64,000 nt of DNA from JACVRW01 sp963820315 (GCA_963820315.1 CAWFZK010000033.1:1-64000), one strand, 5' to 3'. Shown: positions 7,676 to 16,846, numbered from the stretch's first letter. Numbers and translations: made by a program. The notes: generated by a model not told the origin, from the sequence alone.

Positions 7676-8860
7676 ATGCCCAAGACCGTGATCCTCGGCG
7701 CCGCTCGCACGCCGTTCGGAAAGATGGGAGGCGGCCTCGCCTCGCTCGACGCGACGGACCTCGGCGGGACCGCGATGGCCGCGGCGCTCGAGCGTGCCGA
7801 GGTCGGGGCCGAGCAGGTCGAGCACGTGGTCTTCGGGCAGGTGCTGCAGGCTGGCCAGGGCCAGATCCCGAGCCGTCAGGCGCAGATCAAGGCCGGCATC
7901 CCCAAGGAGGTCTCCTCGGAGACGGTCAACAAGGTCTGCGCGTCGGGTATCCGTTCGGCCGGCATCGTCGACCAGGCGGTGCGCGCCGGCGACCTCGACG
8001 TCGCCGTGGCGGGCGGCATGGAGTCGATGTCGCAGGCGCCCTACATGCTGCCGCAGGCGCGCTTCGGCTATCGCATGGGCGACGCCAAGGCGCTCGACGC
8101 GATGGTCCACGACGGGCTCACGAACCCGTTCAGCGGCAAGCACATGGGCGAGGAGGCCGACGAGGTCGGCGAGGAGCTCGAGATCACGCGCGCCGACATG
8201 GATCGCTTCGCGCTGCGCTCGCACGAGCTCGCCGTGATCGCCACCGACGAGGGCCGTCTTCCCGAGGAGATCGTGCCGGTCACGATCAGCTCGCGGAAGG
8301 GCGACACGACCGTCGAGGTCGACGAGGCACCCCGGCGCGACAGCTCGCTGGAGTCGCTCTCGAAGCTGCGTGGCGCGTTCCACAAGGACGGCGCGCATAC
8401 GGCCGGCAACGCTCCCGGCGTCAACGACGGCGCGGGCGCGCTCGTGCTCTCGTCGGACGAGTGGGCGTCCGCCAACGGGCGCAAGCCGCTCGCCACGATC
8501 GTCGCTCAGGCGGCCGTGGCGGACGACTTCCCGTACCTCGCTCGCACTCCGGCCAACGCCGCCAGGAAGGCGCTCGAGCAGGCCGGCCTGTCCGTCGATG
8601 ACATCGACCTGTTCGAGATCAACGAGGCGTTCGCGTCGGTGGCGCTCAACTCCGTGCGCATGCTCGAGGTCGACGAGTCGAAGGTGAACGTCAACGGCGG
8701 CGCGATCGCGCTCGGGCATCCGATCGGCGCGAGCGGCGCGCGCATCCTGATGACGCTCGTGGCGGAGCTGCGCCGCCGCGGCGGCGGCCTCGGCGTGGCG
8801 GCGATCTGCTCCGGCGGCGGCCAGGGCGACGCCATGATCGTCGAGGTGAACGGCTCCTAG
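7676..8860 (+). CDS. Acetyl-CoA C-acyltransferase (thiolase)
   Basis: This is a 394-residue thiolase. The three active-site elements are clear: the nucleophilic Cys88 in NKVCASGIRS, the His in NGGAIALGHPIGASGAR, and the second Cys in AICSGGGQGDAM near the C-terminus. It either condenses two acetyl-CoA or, in reverse, cleaves 3-ketoacyl-CoA. The degradative or biosynthetic subclass cannot be settled by eye; the closest feel is an acetoacetyl-CoA type. An AAGGAGA ribosome binding site precedes the ATG. It is divergent from pepA and followed 10 nt later by the glycosidase gene, with which it may be co-transcribed. Confidence 0.92.
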   Translation: MPKTVILGAARTPFGKMGGGLASLDATDLGGTAMAAALERAEVGAEQVEHVVFGQVLQAGQGQIPSRQAQIKAGIPKEVSSETVNKVCASGIRSAGIVDQAVRAGDLDVAVAGGMESMSQAPYMLPQARFGYRMGDAKALDAMVHDGLTNPFSGKHMGEEADEVGEELEITRADMDRFALRSHELAVIATDEGRLPEEIVPVTISSRKGDTTVEVDEAPRRDSSLESLSKLRGAFHKDGAHTAGNAPGVNDGAGALVLSSDEWASANGRKPLATIVAQAAVADDFPYLARTPANAARKALEQAGLSVDDIDLFEINEAFASVALNSVRMLEVDESKVNVNGGAIALGHPIGASGARILMTLVAELRRRGGGLGVAAICSGGGQGDAMIVEVNGS

Positions 8861-8870
8861 CCGGCGTCCC

Positions 8871-10230
8871 ATGGCCGCAGCGAGCGTGCCCGCCGCCGCC
8901 GAGCGGGTGCTGCGGCATAACGACAACGGCGGCTACACCGTCCCGTCGCGCTCGACCTACCCGCACCAGTGGAACTGGGACTCCGCGCTCGCCGCGCTCG
9001 GCTGGGCGGAGCTCGACTCGGAGCGCGCCTGGACCGAGCTCGAGACGCTTGCCCGGGCGCGCGACGCCGGCGGGATGTTCCCGCACATCGCGTTTCACAC
9101 GCGCGTGCCCGACCGGCTGAACGGGCGCCTGCGGAGCGTCCTGACCACGGTCGCGCGACCGTACGCGCGCTACCTGCCGGGACCGCGCTGGTGGGGCCGG
9201 CGCTTCGCGGTCGACGGCCGCCGCATCTCCGGCATCACCCAGCCGCCGCTCGCCGCGAGCTGCGCCCGGCTCGTGTTCGAGCAGCACCCGGACGAGCGCC
9301 GCGCCCGCGCGCTGCTCGGCCCGCTGCACGCCTGGCACCGCTTCCTGCTCACCGAGCGCGACCCGCACGGCCTCGGCGAGCCGGTGCTCGTCCACCCCTG
9401 GGAATCGGGACGCGACAACGCGCTCGAGTGGGACGGGCCGCTGTGGCGCGTGCTGCCCGAGGTGGCGGTGCTGCACCGGCGCGACACGGATTCCGTCGAC
9501 GCCGCCGAGCGGCCGAGCGACGAGCACTATCGCCGCTTCCTCACGCTCGTCCGGCACGGCACGGCCATCCGCTGGGACCAGGCCCGGCTCGCGCGCGAGG
9601 GCGAGTTCCGGGTGCTCGACCCGGGCTTCTCGGCGATCCTCGCGCGTGCCTGTCTCGATCTCGCCTGGCTCGCGGGCGAGCTCGGCGAAGAGCGCATCGC
9701 CGGCGAGAGCGGCATTGCCGGCGAGCGGGTCGCGGCCTCGCTGCGCGCTCGTGCCGGCGCCGACGGCCTGATCCGCGCCGTCGACGTGGTCGACGACTCG
9801 CCGCTCGCGGCGACCGGCGCCGGCAGCGCCCTGGCCGCGCTCACGCCCGGCCTTGCCCCGGACCACGTGCGGGCGCTCGCCGCAGCAGCTGCTCGACGGC
9901 CGGCTGGCGTCGCCCTACGGCGTGCGAACGCTCGCCCGCGACGATCCCGAGCGCTCGCCGCGCAACTACTGGCGCGGCCCGGTCTGGGCGAACGTCACCT
10001 GGCTCTGCGCGCGCGGCCTCGAGGCGCACGGCGAGAGCGCAGCCGCGGCGACGCTGCGCGCCCGGATGCTCGAGGCGATCGAGGGCGGCGGCATGCGCGA
10101 GTACTTCGTGCCGGACTCCGGGCGCGGCCTCGGCACGCACGACTTCACCTGGACGGCGGCGCTCGGCCTGCGCGTCGCGCGCGCCCGGGCGAAGGCCGCG
10201 GCCCGGCGGGCCGCCGGCGCGGCCGGCTAG
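8871..10230 (+). pseudogene. MGH1-like glycoside hydrolase (GH63-type fold), frameshifted as given
   Basis: The first part (8871 to about 9885) shows YPHQWNWDSA, GGMFPHIAFHTR, and HPWESGRDN with the likely catalytic Asp. The frame then turns into Arg-rich nonsense. The next frame from about 9885 continues cleanly with QQLLDGRLASPYGVRTL, SPRNYWRGPVWANVTW, and YFVPDSGRGLGTHDFTWTAA with the likely catalytic Glu, and ends at 10230. One extra base near 9880-9890 explains the break, and the repaired protein would be about 452 residues, full length for this (alpha/alpha)6-barrel family. Relatives hydrolyse mannosylglycerate, glucosylglycerate or related alpha-glycosides, but the substrate here is unknown. 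No signal peptide is seen. Confidence 0.75.
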
Positions 10231-10386
10231 CCGTCCGCCCCGCCCGAGACACTCCCAGGTCGAGTTTCAGCAGGTCTACGGGTCCGATACAGAACGCCAG
10301 TTTTCTGAGCCTCGAGACGTTCGTCAGCAGGACGAAGAACGTCCATGCCCCTGCGGGACCGCTAATCCTCGCGGGCACGGAAGCCG

Positions 10387-11850
10387 ATGAAGTTCCCAGC
10401 GGGACGGGAGGGTCATTTGAAGCAGCGCGGCAGTACCTGGCTAGTCATCTCACTCATCGCACTGGCGTTCGCGCCGAGCGCCCTCGCGGCCGATGAGCAG
10501 GGCGACGCCGGCGACGTGCCCGCGGCCGCCCAGGATCTGACGCGCGCGCCGGTCGGCAGCATCAGCGGCCAGATCGCGACGGGCAACGACGCCGACCTGT
10601 ACCGCGTCTGCCTGACGGGCGAGGGGAGCTTCTCCGCGACGACCGTCGGCCTGACCGACGTCGATACGCAGCTGTTCCTCTTCGACTCCACCGGACTCGG
10701 GATCTACGCACACGACGACGGCACGACGAAGCAGTCGACGCTGCCCGCGGAGCACCCGCTCACCCCGTCCGCCTCCGGCGAGTACATCCTCGGGATCAGC
10801 GCGTATGACCGCGACCCCCAGAGCGCCGGCGGCCCGATCTTCAGCAACGTCGCCTTCGTGACTCCCGCCAACGGCCGCGGCGCCGGCTCCCCGGTCGAGG
10901 GCTGGGCGGGTCTCCCGCGCGACTCGGGCGCCTACACGATCGCCCTGACCGGCACGCGCTCCTGCGAGACGACCCCGCCGGTCGTCGATCTGCGCAGCCC
11001 TGTCGACGGCGACAGGGTGCCGCGCGGCGCCGAGGTCGAGGTCGACTTCTCGTGCAGCGACGAGGGCGGCTCGGAGCTCGCCTCCTGCGAGGGCAGCGTG
11101 CCGGACGGCGCGCAGCTCGACACGTCGGCGCTCGGGCCCCAGACCGTGACCGTCACGGCGCGCGACGGGGCCGGCAACGAGACCACGGCTTCGGCCACGA
11201 TCGAGGTCGTCGACGAGACGGCGCCGGTCGTCGAGGTGCGGACGCCTGCGGACGGCGCGAGCTACGCGGTCGGCGAGGAGGTGTTCGCCGACTACGAGTG
11301 CAGCGACGAGCCGGGCGGCTCGGGCCTCTTCTCCTGTTCGGGCGACGTGGACGACGGCGCGCCGCTCGACACCGCAACGCCCGGCAGCAAGACCTTCACG
11401 GTCACGGCGAGCGACGCCGCGGGCAACACGGCCACGACCACGGTCGGCTACGAGGTCAGGGCCGCGCAGAGCGACTTCAAGGGCTTCCGCTGGCCAATCG
11501 ACGACTTCCCCGCCATCAACCGCTCGATCGCGGGCGACGTCGTGCCGGTGCGCTTCTCGCTCGGCGGCTACAGGGGGCTCGATGTGCTCGCACCCGGCTA
11601 TCCGCAGGTGGCGGAGGTCGACTGCGGCGCGGGCGAGCAGCCCAGCTCGGGCCGGCCCGCTCGCAGCGCCTGGTGGCAGAAGGGGCTGCGCTATCGGCAC
11701 CGCAGCTACATCTTCATGTGGCGCACCGACCGCGACTGGACGCGCGGCTGCCGCCAGTTCCTGATCAAGCTGAAGGACGGCTCCGTCCATCGCGCCGAAT
11801 TCAAGTTCGTGCGCAGCTGGTGGGGCCTGTGGCCGCGCTGGGACGACTGA
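10387..11850 (+). CDS. Secreted protein with pre-peptidase-like domain and two Ig-like repeats
   Basis: This is a 487-residue exported protein. A signal peptide covers about residues 12-35 (LVISLIALAFAPSALAA). Next comes a PPC-like domain (DLYRVCLTGEGSF to DTQLFLFDSTG), two bacterial Ig-like repeats of about 85 residues with the DGAGNETTA and DAAGNTATT signatures, and a C-terminal region rich in Trp/Arg with scattered Cys. The repeats share the PPVVDLRSP and APVVEVRTP starts. Binding or structural roles on the cell surface are likely; no catalytic motif is seen. The ATG at 10387 is used here, but TTG at 10417 with GGGAGGG 4 nt upstream gives a tidier signal peptide. It does not obviously belong to an operon. 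Confidence 0.65.
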   Translation: MKFPAGREGHLKQRGSTWLVISLIALAFAPSALAADEQGDAGDVPAAAQDLTRAPVGSISGQIATGNDADLYRVCLTGEGSFSATTVGLTDVDTQLFLFDSTGLGIYAHDDGTTKQSTLPAEHPLTPSASGEYILGISAYDRDPQSAGGPIFSNVAFVTPANGRGAGSPVEGWAGLPRDSGAYTIALTGTRSCETTPPVVDLRSPVDGDRVPRGAEVEVDFSCSDEGGSELASCEGSVPDGAQLDTSALGPQTVTVTARDGAGNETTASATIEVVDETAPVVEVRTPADGASYAVGEEVFADYECSDEPGGSGLFSCSGDVDDGAPLDTATPGSKTFTVTASDAAGNTATTTVGYEVRAAQSDFKGFRWPIDDFPAINRSIAGDVVPVRFSLGGYRGLDVLAPGYPQVAEVDCGAGEQPSSGRPARSAWWQKGLRYRHRSYIFMWRTDRDWTRGCRQFLIKLKDGSVHRAEFKFVRSWWGLWPRWDD

Positions 11851-11933
11851 TTCGCGCCATTCTCGGGTGCCGTCGCGCCCACTTGCACGGTGTTATTGCA
11901 TACGGGCTGCGACAACAGTAGGGTCCGCCGTCC

Positions 11934-12791
11934 ATGAGGCACTGGCTTGTGCTCGCGGCGCTGTACGTCCTGGTCGCCGCGCTGATCGTCCCGGGCCCGC
12001 TCGGTGCGCAGGAGGAGGCGCCGGCCGGGACGACCACCCCTGCGGAGCCCGTTCCGTCCGAGCCGGCGCCGCCCGAGGCCGCCCCGGTCGAGCAGGCCCC
12101 CGCGGAGCCCGCACCCGCGCCTGCGCCCGCGGAGCCCGCCCCCGCCCCGGCAGAGCCCGCGCCGGCCGCGCCGGCGCCCGCCGCTCCCGCACCCGCGCCG
12201 GCGCCGGACGAGGCGCCCGCGGCCACGCCGGCGGAGCCCGTGGCCCAGGCGCAGAAGCCGCGCAAGCGAAAGAAGCCGGCCGCGGTTGCCGCGGCCACGG
12301 AGAACGTCACGATCTCCGACTTCCAGTTCACGCCCGCCCAGATCACGGTCCAGCAGGGCGACACCGTCACCTGGACCAACGAGGGCCCGACCGCGCACTC
12401 GGCCACGTCCTCGGACGGCAGCTTCGACACCGGCATCTTCTCTGCCGGCGGCAGTCGCTCGCAGACCTTCGACGAGGCGGGCACCTTCGCGTACATCTGC
12501 ACGCCGCACCCGAACATGACCGGCACGGTCGTGGTGGAGGCGTCGAGCAGCGGCGGCGGCTCCGGCGGCGGCTCCGACTCCGACTCCGGGTCAGGCTCCA
12601 CCGACACCGGCTCGACGGACAGCGGCTCGACCTCGAGCGGCTCGTCGAGCTCCGGCTCGGGACTGCCCGCCACCGGCGCGGACGCGCTTGCGCTCGCGAT
12701 CCTCGGCGTGCTGATGCTCGCCCTCGGATTCGCGATCCAGCGCCGCTCGCAGGCGCCGGAGAGCGGCGCCGCCGGGCGCATCGGCTGGTAG
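11934..12791 (+). CDS. Cupredoxin-domain surface protein with LPxTG-type anchor
   Basis: This is a 285-residue exported copper protein. An N-terminal signal helix is followed by about 75 residues of Pro/Ala/Glu repeats, then a plastocyanin-like domain (about residues 122-204). Its type 1 copper ligands are visible: His in GPTAHSATS, then Cys, His and Met in ICTPHPNMTG. A Gly/Ser/Asp/Thr linker leads to LPATG at residues 244-248, a hydrophobic helix and QRR, the standard sortase sorting signal. It should carry electrons at the cell wall. The partner is unknown, as no oxidase or sortase lies nearby. TAGGGT sits 9 nt before the ATG. Confidence 0.82.
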   Translation: MRHWLVLAALYVLVAALIVPGPLGAQEEAPAGTTTPAEPVPSEPAPPEAAPVEQAPAEPAPAPAPAEPAPAPAEPAPAAPAPAAPAPAPAPDEAPAATPAEPVAQAQKPRKRKKPAAVAAATENVTISDFQFTPAQITVQQGDTVTWTNEGPTAHSATSSDGSFDTGIFSAGGSRSQTFDEAGTFAYICTPHPNMTGTVVVEASSSGGGSGGGSDSDSGSGSTDTGSTDSGSTSSGSSSSGSGLPATGADALALAILGVLMLALGFAIQRRSQAPESGAAGRIGW

Positions 12792-12823
12792 GCGGAGCGC
12801 CGTCACTCAGTAATCTGGCGGCC

Positions 12824-13222
12824 GTGTCGAGCCGCAAGATCCGTGTTGTGGTCGCGAAGCCTGGTCTTGATGGTCATGATCGGGGGGCGAAGATCATCGC
12901 TCGTGCGTTGCGTGATGCGGGTATGGAGGTGATCTACACGGGTCTTCATCAGACGCCGGAGCAGATCGTGGAGACGGTCTTGCAGGAGGACGCGGACGCG
13001 GTCGGGTTGTCGATCCTGTCGGGGGCGCATATGACGCTGGTGCCGCGGATCGCGGCGCTGCTCAAGGACGAGGGTGCGGAGGACGTGGTGCTGGTGGTGG
13101 GCGGCACGATCCCGAACGACGACATCCCTGAGCTGAAGCAGCTGGGGGTGGCCGAGGTGTTCACGCCGGGGGCGCCCGTTCAGGGGATCATCGACTTCAT
13201 CGAGGGCGCCGTACCCGCCTGA
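12824..13222 (+). CDS. Stand-alone cobalamin (B12)-binding domain protein, methylmalonyl-CoA mutase C-terminal type
   Basis: This 132-residue protein consists only of a B12-binding Rossmann domain. The lower-ligand motif DxHxxG is present as DGHDRG, followed by the usual GLSILSGAHMTL and VVGGTIPNDDIPELK segments of methylmalonyl-CoA mutase small or C-terminal subunits. The catalytic TIM-barrel subunit is not in the window and may be encoded elsewhere. The GTG start has TAATCT 7 nt upstream, suggesting a leaderless message. Its codon use is unlike its neighbours, with many T-ending codons (GGT, GAT, CAT, CGT). It ends just before the etf operator, so a link to propionate or odd-chain fatty-acid oxidation is plausible. 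Confidence 0.85.
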   Translation: MSSRKIRVVVAKPGLDGHDRGAKIIARALRDAGMEVIYTGLHQTPEQIVETVLQEDADAVGLSILSGAHMTLVPRIAALLKDEGAEDVVLVVGGTIPNDDIPELKQLGVAEVFTPGAPVQGIIDFIEGAVPA

Positions 13223-13232
13223 ACGGGTATGC

Positions 13233-13252
13233 GATTGACTCGTCAGTCAATC
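13233..13252. promoter_or_regulatory. Palindromic TetR-type operator upstream of the etf operon
   Basis: GATTGACT-CGTC-AGTCAATC is a perfect 8-bp inverted repeat with a 4-nt spacer. Its left arm contains TTGACT, and TAGGAT lies at 13256-13261, so the palindrome overlaps a plausible -35 element and would repress by steric block. The form resembles operators of TetR-family fatty-acid regulators. No such regulator is encoded in the window. Confidence 0.6.
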
Positions 13253-13336
13253 CGGTAGGATGCTGTTCGCCGCGGGAGGCGGGGGCTCTGGAGCCGCCCC
13301 TCCGCGCGCCACTTATACAGCCAAGGAGAAGCTTCC

Positions 13337-14131
13337 GTGAAGATCTGCGTCCTCGTAAAAGAGGTGCCCGACGCCGCAGTCGAGAAGCGCATGGACCCGG
13401 GTTCCAAGCGCCTCGATCGCTCGGGCGAGACAACGCTCAACCAGTTCGACACACACGCGATCGAGGCGGCCATGCAGATTCGCGAGGGCGGCGCCATCGA
13501 CGTCGACGAGATCGTCGCGGTGACCATGGCGCCCTCCGAGGCGGGCCGGACGCTCAACAAGGCCGTCGCCCTCGGCGCCGACCGCTCGGTCCACCTCACC
13601 GACGATGCGCTCGCCGGCTCTGACGTCTGCGCGACGGGCTACGCGCTCGCCAAGGTGCTCGAGTCGGAGTCGCCCGACCTCGTCCTGCTCGGCCAGCAGT
13701 CGGCCGACGGCGAGTGCTACACGATCGGCGCCGTCGTGGCCGACCACCTCAAGATGCCCTCGCTCACCCAGGTCATCAAGCTCGACGTCGAGGACGGCAA
13801 GCTCCGCTGTGAGCGCCAGGCCGAGTACGGCTACGACACCGTCTCCGTCGAGCTCCCGGCGGTCATCTCGGTCGGCGACGCGATCAACGAGCCGCGCTAC
13901 CCCTCGCTCAAGGCGATCATGGGCGCCAAGAAGAAGCCGCGCGACGTCAAGTCCGCCGGCGACGTCGGCATCGAGCCCGGCAAGGTGGGCCAGGAGGGCT
14001 CGCGCACCGAGGTCATCGCGGTCAACCCGCCCGCCGAGAAGGCGGCCGGCGAGATCATCGAGGACGAGGACACGAACGAGACGGTCGAGCGGATCGTCGC
14101 CTGGCTCGAGGAAAGGAAGCTGCTGGCATGA
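13337..14131 (+). CDS. etfB: Electron transfer flavoprotein beta subunit
   Basis: This 264-residue protein begins MKICVLVKEVPDAAVEKR and has the AMP-binding architecture of ETF beta, with the conserved GADRSVHLTD, LVLLGQQSADGE and QAEYGYDTVSVELPAVISV segments. With EtfA it accepts electrons from acyl-CoA dehydrogenases and passes them to ETF:quinone oxidoreductase. An AAGGAGA ribosome binding site precedes the ATG. Its stop overlaps the ATG of etfA by 4 nt. A TetR-type palindrome 85 bp upstream suggests regulation by a fatty-acid or acyl-CoA signal. Confidence 0.95.
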   Translation: MKICVLVKEVPDAAVEKRMDPGSKRLDRSGETTLNQFDTHAIEAAMQIREGGAIDVDEIVAVTMAPSEAGRTLNKAVALGADRSVHLTDDALAGSDVCATGYALAKVLESESPDLVLLGQQSADGECYTIGAVVADHLKMPSLTQVIKLDVEDGKLRCERQAEYGYDTVSVELPAVISVGDAINEPRYPSLKAIMGAKKKPRDVKSAGDVGIEPGKVGQEGSRTEVIAVNPPAEKAAGEIIEDEDTNETVERIVAWLEERKLLA

Positions 14132-15099
14132 GCATCCTCGTCTACGCACTCCACTACGAGGGCGAGTTCAACAAGAACTCGCTCGGCGCCGTCTCCGAGG
14201 GCGCGAAGCTCGCCAAGGAGCTCGGCGGCGAGGCTGCCGCGATCGTCATCGGCGGCGACGACCTGACCGACGAGCTGTGCGGCACGCTCGGCAAGTACGG
14301 CGTCTCGAAGGTCTACCGCGTCAAGGGCCCGGAGGGCCTCGCCCAGCCGGTCGTCGACGCGATGGCGAAGGTCATCTCCGACAACGGCTTCAAGTACGCG
14401 CTCTTCGGCGGCGGCCTGCTCGGCTTCGAGATCGGCGCCGGCCTGACCGCGCGCCTCGACGCCGGCGTGACCATGGAGGTCACCGCCGTGCGCGTCGAGG
14501 ACGGCAAGCTCGTCGCCGAGCGGCCGATCCTGCAGGACTCGCAGGTTGTCGACGTCGGCTACGTCGGCGAGCCAGGCATCATCATCGGCCGCCTCAACGC
14601 CTTCGACATGGTCGAGTCCGGTGACGGCGCGGCCGCGATCGAGGATGTCGACGTGCCCTTCGAGGACCACTCGACCAAGGCGACCATGGTGGAGCGCGGC
14701 GAGCAGCGCGGCGCCGACGTCAACATCGAGGACGCCGACGTACTGGTCGCCGGCGGCCGCGGGCTCGGCAACGCCGAGGGCTTCGAGCTCTGCGAGTCGC
14801 TCGCCGGCGCGCTCGGCGGCGCGGTGGCTGCCACGCGCGCCGTCGTCGACGCCGGTTGGTACCCGTACGCCGCCCAGATCGGCCAGACCGGCAAGACGGT
14901 CGCGCCGAAGCTCTACGTGGCGGCCGGCATCTCCGGCGCGATCCAGCACAAGGTCGGCATGCAGTCCTCGGAGAACATCGTCGCGATCAACAAGGACCCG
15001 AACGCGCCGATCTTCGAGTTCTCCGACCTCGGAATCGTCGGCGACCTCAACAAGATCATGCCCAAGCTGACCGAGGCGGTTAAGGCGAAGAAGGGCTGA
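14128..15099 (+). CDS. etfA: Electron transfer flavoprotein alpha subunit
   Basis: This 323-residue FAD-binding partner of EtfB has a C-terminal FAD domain with the signature GQTGKTVAPKLYVAAGISG, then IQHKVGMQSS and IVAINKDPNAPIFEFSDLGIVGDL. The N-terminal half is the usual Rossmann-like domain. The ATG overlaps the etfB stop (ATGA), so the two subunits are translationally coupled in a 1:1 ratio. The ETF:quinone oxidoreductase gene follows 7 nt later, completing a three-gene electron-transfer operon. Confidence 0.95.
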   Translation: MSILVYALHYEGEFNKNSLGAVSEGAKLAKELGGEAAAIVIGGDDLTDELCGTLGKYGVSKVYRVKGPEGLAQPVVDAMAKVISDNGFKYALFGGGLLGFEIGAGLTARLDAGVTMEVTAVRVEDGKLVAERPILQDSQVVDVGYVGEPGIIIGRLNAFDMVESGDGAAAIEDVDVPFEDHSTKATMVERGEQRGADVNIEDADVLVAGGRGLGNAEGFELCESLAGALGGAVAATRAVVDAGWYPYAAQIGQTGKTVAPKLYVAAGISGAIQHKVGMQSSENIVAINKDPNAPIFEFSDLGIVGDLNKIMPKLTEAVKAKKG

Positions 15100-15106
15100 T
15101 CCACTG

Positions 15107-16846
15107 ATGAGCACCGCGCCGATCGAGTTCCCGCCGCCGGTCGACTCCGCCAAGGAGTTCGTCGGCGCGCCGACCGATCCCGAGGACGAGCGCATCGAGG
15201 TCGGCGTCGTGATCGTCGGCGGCGGCCCGGCCGGGCTCGCCTGCGCGATCCGGCTGACCCAGCTGCTCGCCGAGGACGAGGCGCTGATGGAGTCGCTCGG
15301 CGAGGTGCCGGTGGCGCTCGTCGAGAAGGGCAAGGGCCCGGGCTCGCACCTGCTGTCGGGCGCGATGATGAACCCGTCGGCGATGCGCAAGCTGTTCCCG
15401 GACCTCGACGAGAGCGACTGGCCGACCTACGGGACCGTCGAGAAGGACGCCGTCTACCTGCTGCCGAACTCGAAGCGCGCGATCCCGCTCAAGCCGACGC
15501 CGCCGCCGTTCCGCAACCACGGCAACCACGTGACCTCGGTCGCGCAGCTCGGCCGCTGGCTCTCCGATCAGGCCGAGGAGGCGGGCGTCTACATCCTCGG
15601 CGAGACCGCCGCCGCCAAGCTGCTCGTTGACGACGGCCAGGTCGTCGGCGTGCGCTCGGGCGACAAGGGCCGCGGCCGCGACGGACAAGAGCTCTCCAAC
15701 TTCGAGCCGGGCGCCGACCTGATCGCGAAGGCCACCGTGCTCGCCGAGGGCACGCAGGGCCATCTCACCGGCGCGGCGATCCGCCACTTCGACCTCGGCT
15801 CCGAGGACCCGCAGCAGTGGGAGCTCGGCGTCAAGGAGGTGTGGGAGGTCGAGAAGCCGCTCGACCGCGTGATCCACACGATGGCCTGGCCGCTGCGCTT
15901 CGGCGCGAAGTACCAGGAGTTCGGCGGCTCGTTCATCTACCCGATGGGCGAGGACAAGGTCTCGATGGGCTTCGTCTGCGGGCTCGACTACCGCGACGCC
16001 ACCTTCAGCGTCCACGACGCGCTCCAGCAGCTGAAGGGGCACCCGCTCGTGGCCGGCATCATCGAGGGCGGCAAGCGCATCGGCTGGGGCGCGAAGACGA
16101 TCCCGTCGGGCGGCTACTGGGCGCAGCCGCGCCGGATGTGGGCGCCGGGCATGATCATCGCGGGCGACGGCGCCGGCATGGTCAACATCCCGACGCTCAA
16201 GGGCGTCCACTACGCCATGCACGCCGGCATGTTCGCCGCCGAGGCGATCGTCGAGCGCCTCAAGGCCGGCGAGGAGGCCACCGCCGACCTGTCCTCCTAC
16301 CAGGCGAAGGTCGAGAGCTCCGAGATCGAGAAGGACATCCGCCGCTCGCGCAACATGCGCCAGCCGTTCTCGAAGGGCTTCTTCGTGGGCGGCGCGATCG
16401 CGAACGTGATGGAGATCTCGGGCGGCCGCATCCCGGGCGGCCGCTGGAAGACGCACGACGACGCGACGATCGACGTGTTCATCGGTGACCGCGACAAGGA
16501 CTATCCGAAGCCCGACGGCAAGACGACGTTCGACAAGCTCTCGTCCGTCTTCGCGAGCGGCAATGCCACCCGCGACGACGCCCCGAACCACATCCGCATC
16601 CAGGAGCGGGTCCCGCTCGAGGTCGCGCTGATGTGGCAGAACATGTGCCCGGCGGCCGTCTACGAGGTGCCCGAGGAGGAGCTCGAGGCGGCTCGCGTCG
16701 ACGGCAACGGCAAGCTCGACGGCAAGCGCGAGGTCAAGCTCCAGATCACGCCGTCGAACTGCGTGCAGTGCGGCGCGATCACGGCCAAGGGCGGGCGCCT
16801 GACGCCGCCCGAGGGCGGCGACGGGCCGAATTATCAGGCGACCTGA
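15107..16846 (+). CDS. ETF:quinone oxidoreductase-like flavoprotein, incomplete 4Fe-4S ligand set
   Basis: This is a 579-residue membrane-peripheral flavoprotein that passes electrons from ETF to the quinone pool. The N-terminal FAD motif is VVIVGGGPAGLACAIRL, and the GDGAGMVNIPTLKGVHYAMHAG segment is typical. The C-terminal ferredoxin-like domain of the family normally supplies four Cys to a 4Fe-4S cluster. Here Cys514 (MCPAAVYE), Cys552 and Cys555 (NCVQC) are present, but the fourth position is Ile558 (GAIT in place of KTCD). The rest of the domain, including PPEGGDGPNY, is intact. It may bind a different cluster or use another ligand. It directly follows etfA. Confidence 0.9.
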   Translation: MSTAPIEFPPPVDSAKEFVGAPTDPEDERIEVGVVIVGGGPAGLACAIRLTQLLAEDEALMESLGEVPVALVEKGKGPGSHLLSGAMMNPSAMRKLFPDLDESDWPTYGTVEKDAVYLLPNSKRAIPLKPTPPPFRNHGNHVTSVAQLGRWLSDQAEEAGVYILGETAAAKLLVDDGQVVGVRSGDKGRGRDGQELSNFEPGADLIAKATVLAEGTQGHLTGAAIRHFDLGSEDPQQWELGVKEVWEVEKPLDRVIHTMAWPLRFGAKYQEFGGSFIYPMGEDKVSMGFVCGLDYRDATFSVHDALQQLKGHPLVAGIIEGGKRIGWGAKTIPSGGYWAQPRRMWAPGMIIAGDGAGMVNIPTLKGVHYAMHAGMFAAEAIVERLKAGEEATADLSSYQAKVESSEIEKDIRRSRNMRQPFSKGFFVGGAIANVMEISGGRIPGGRWKTHDDATIDVFIGDRDKDYPKPDGKTTFDKLSSVFASGNATRDDAPNHIRIQERVPLEVALMWQNMCPAAVYEVPEEELEAARVDGNGKLDGKREVKLQITPSNCVQCGAITAKGGRLTPPEGGDGPNYQAT

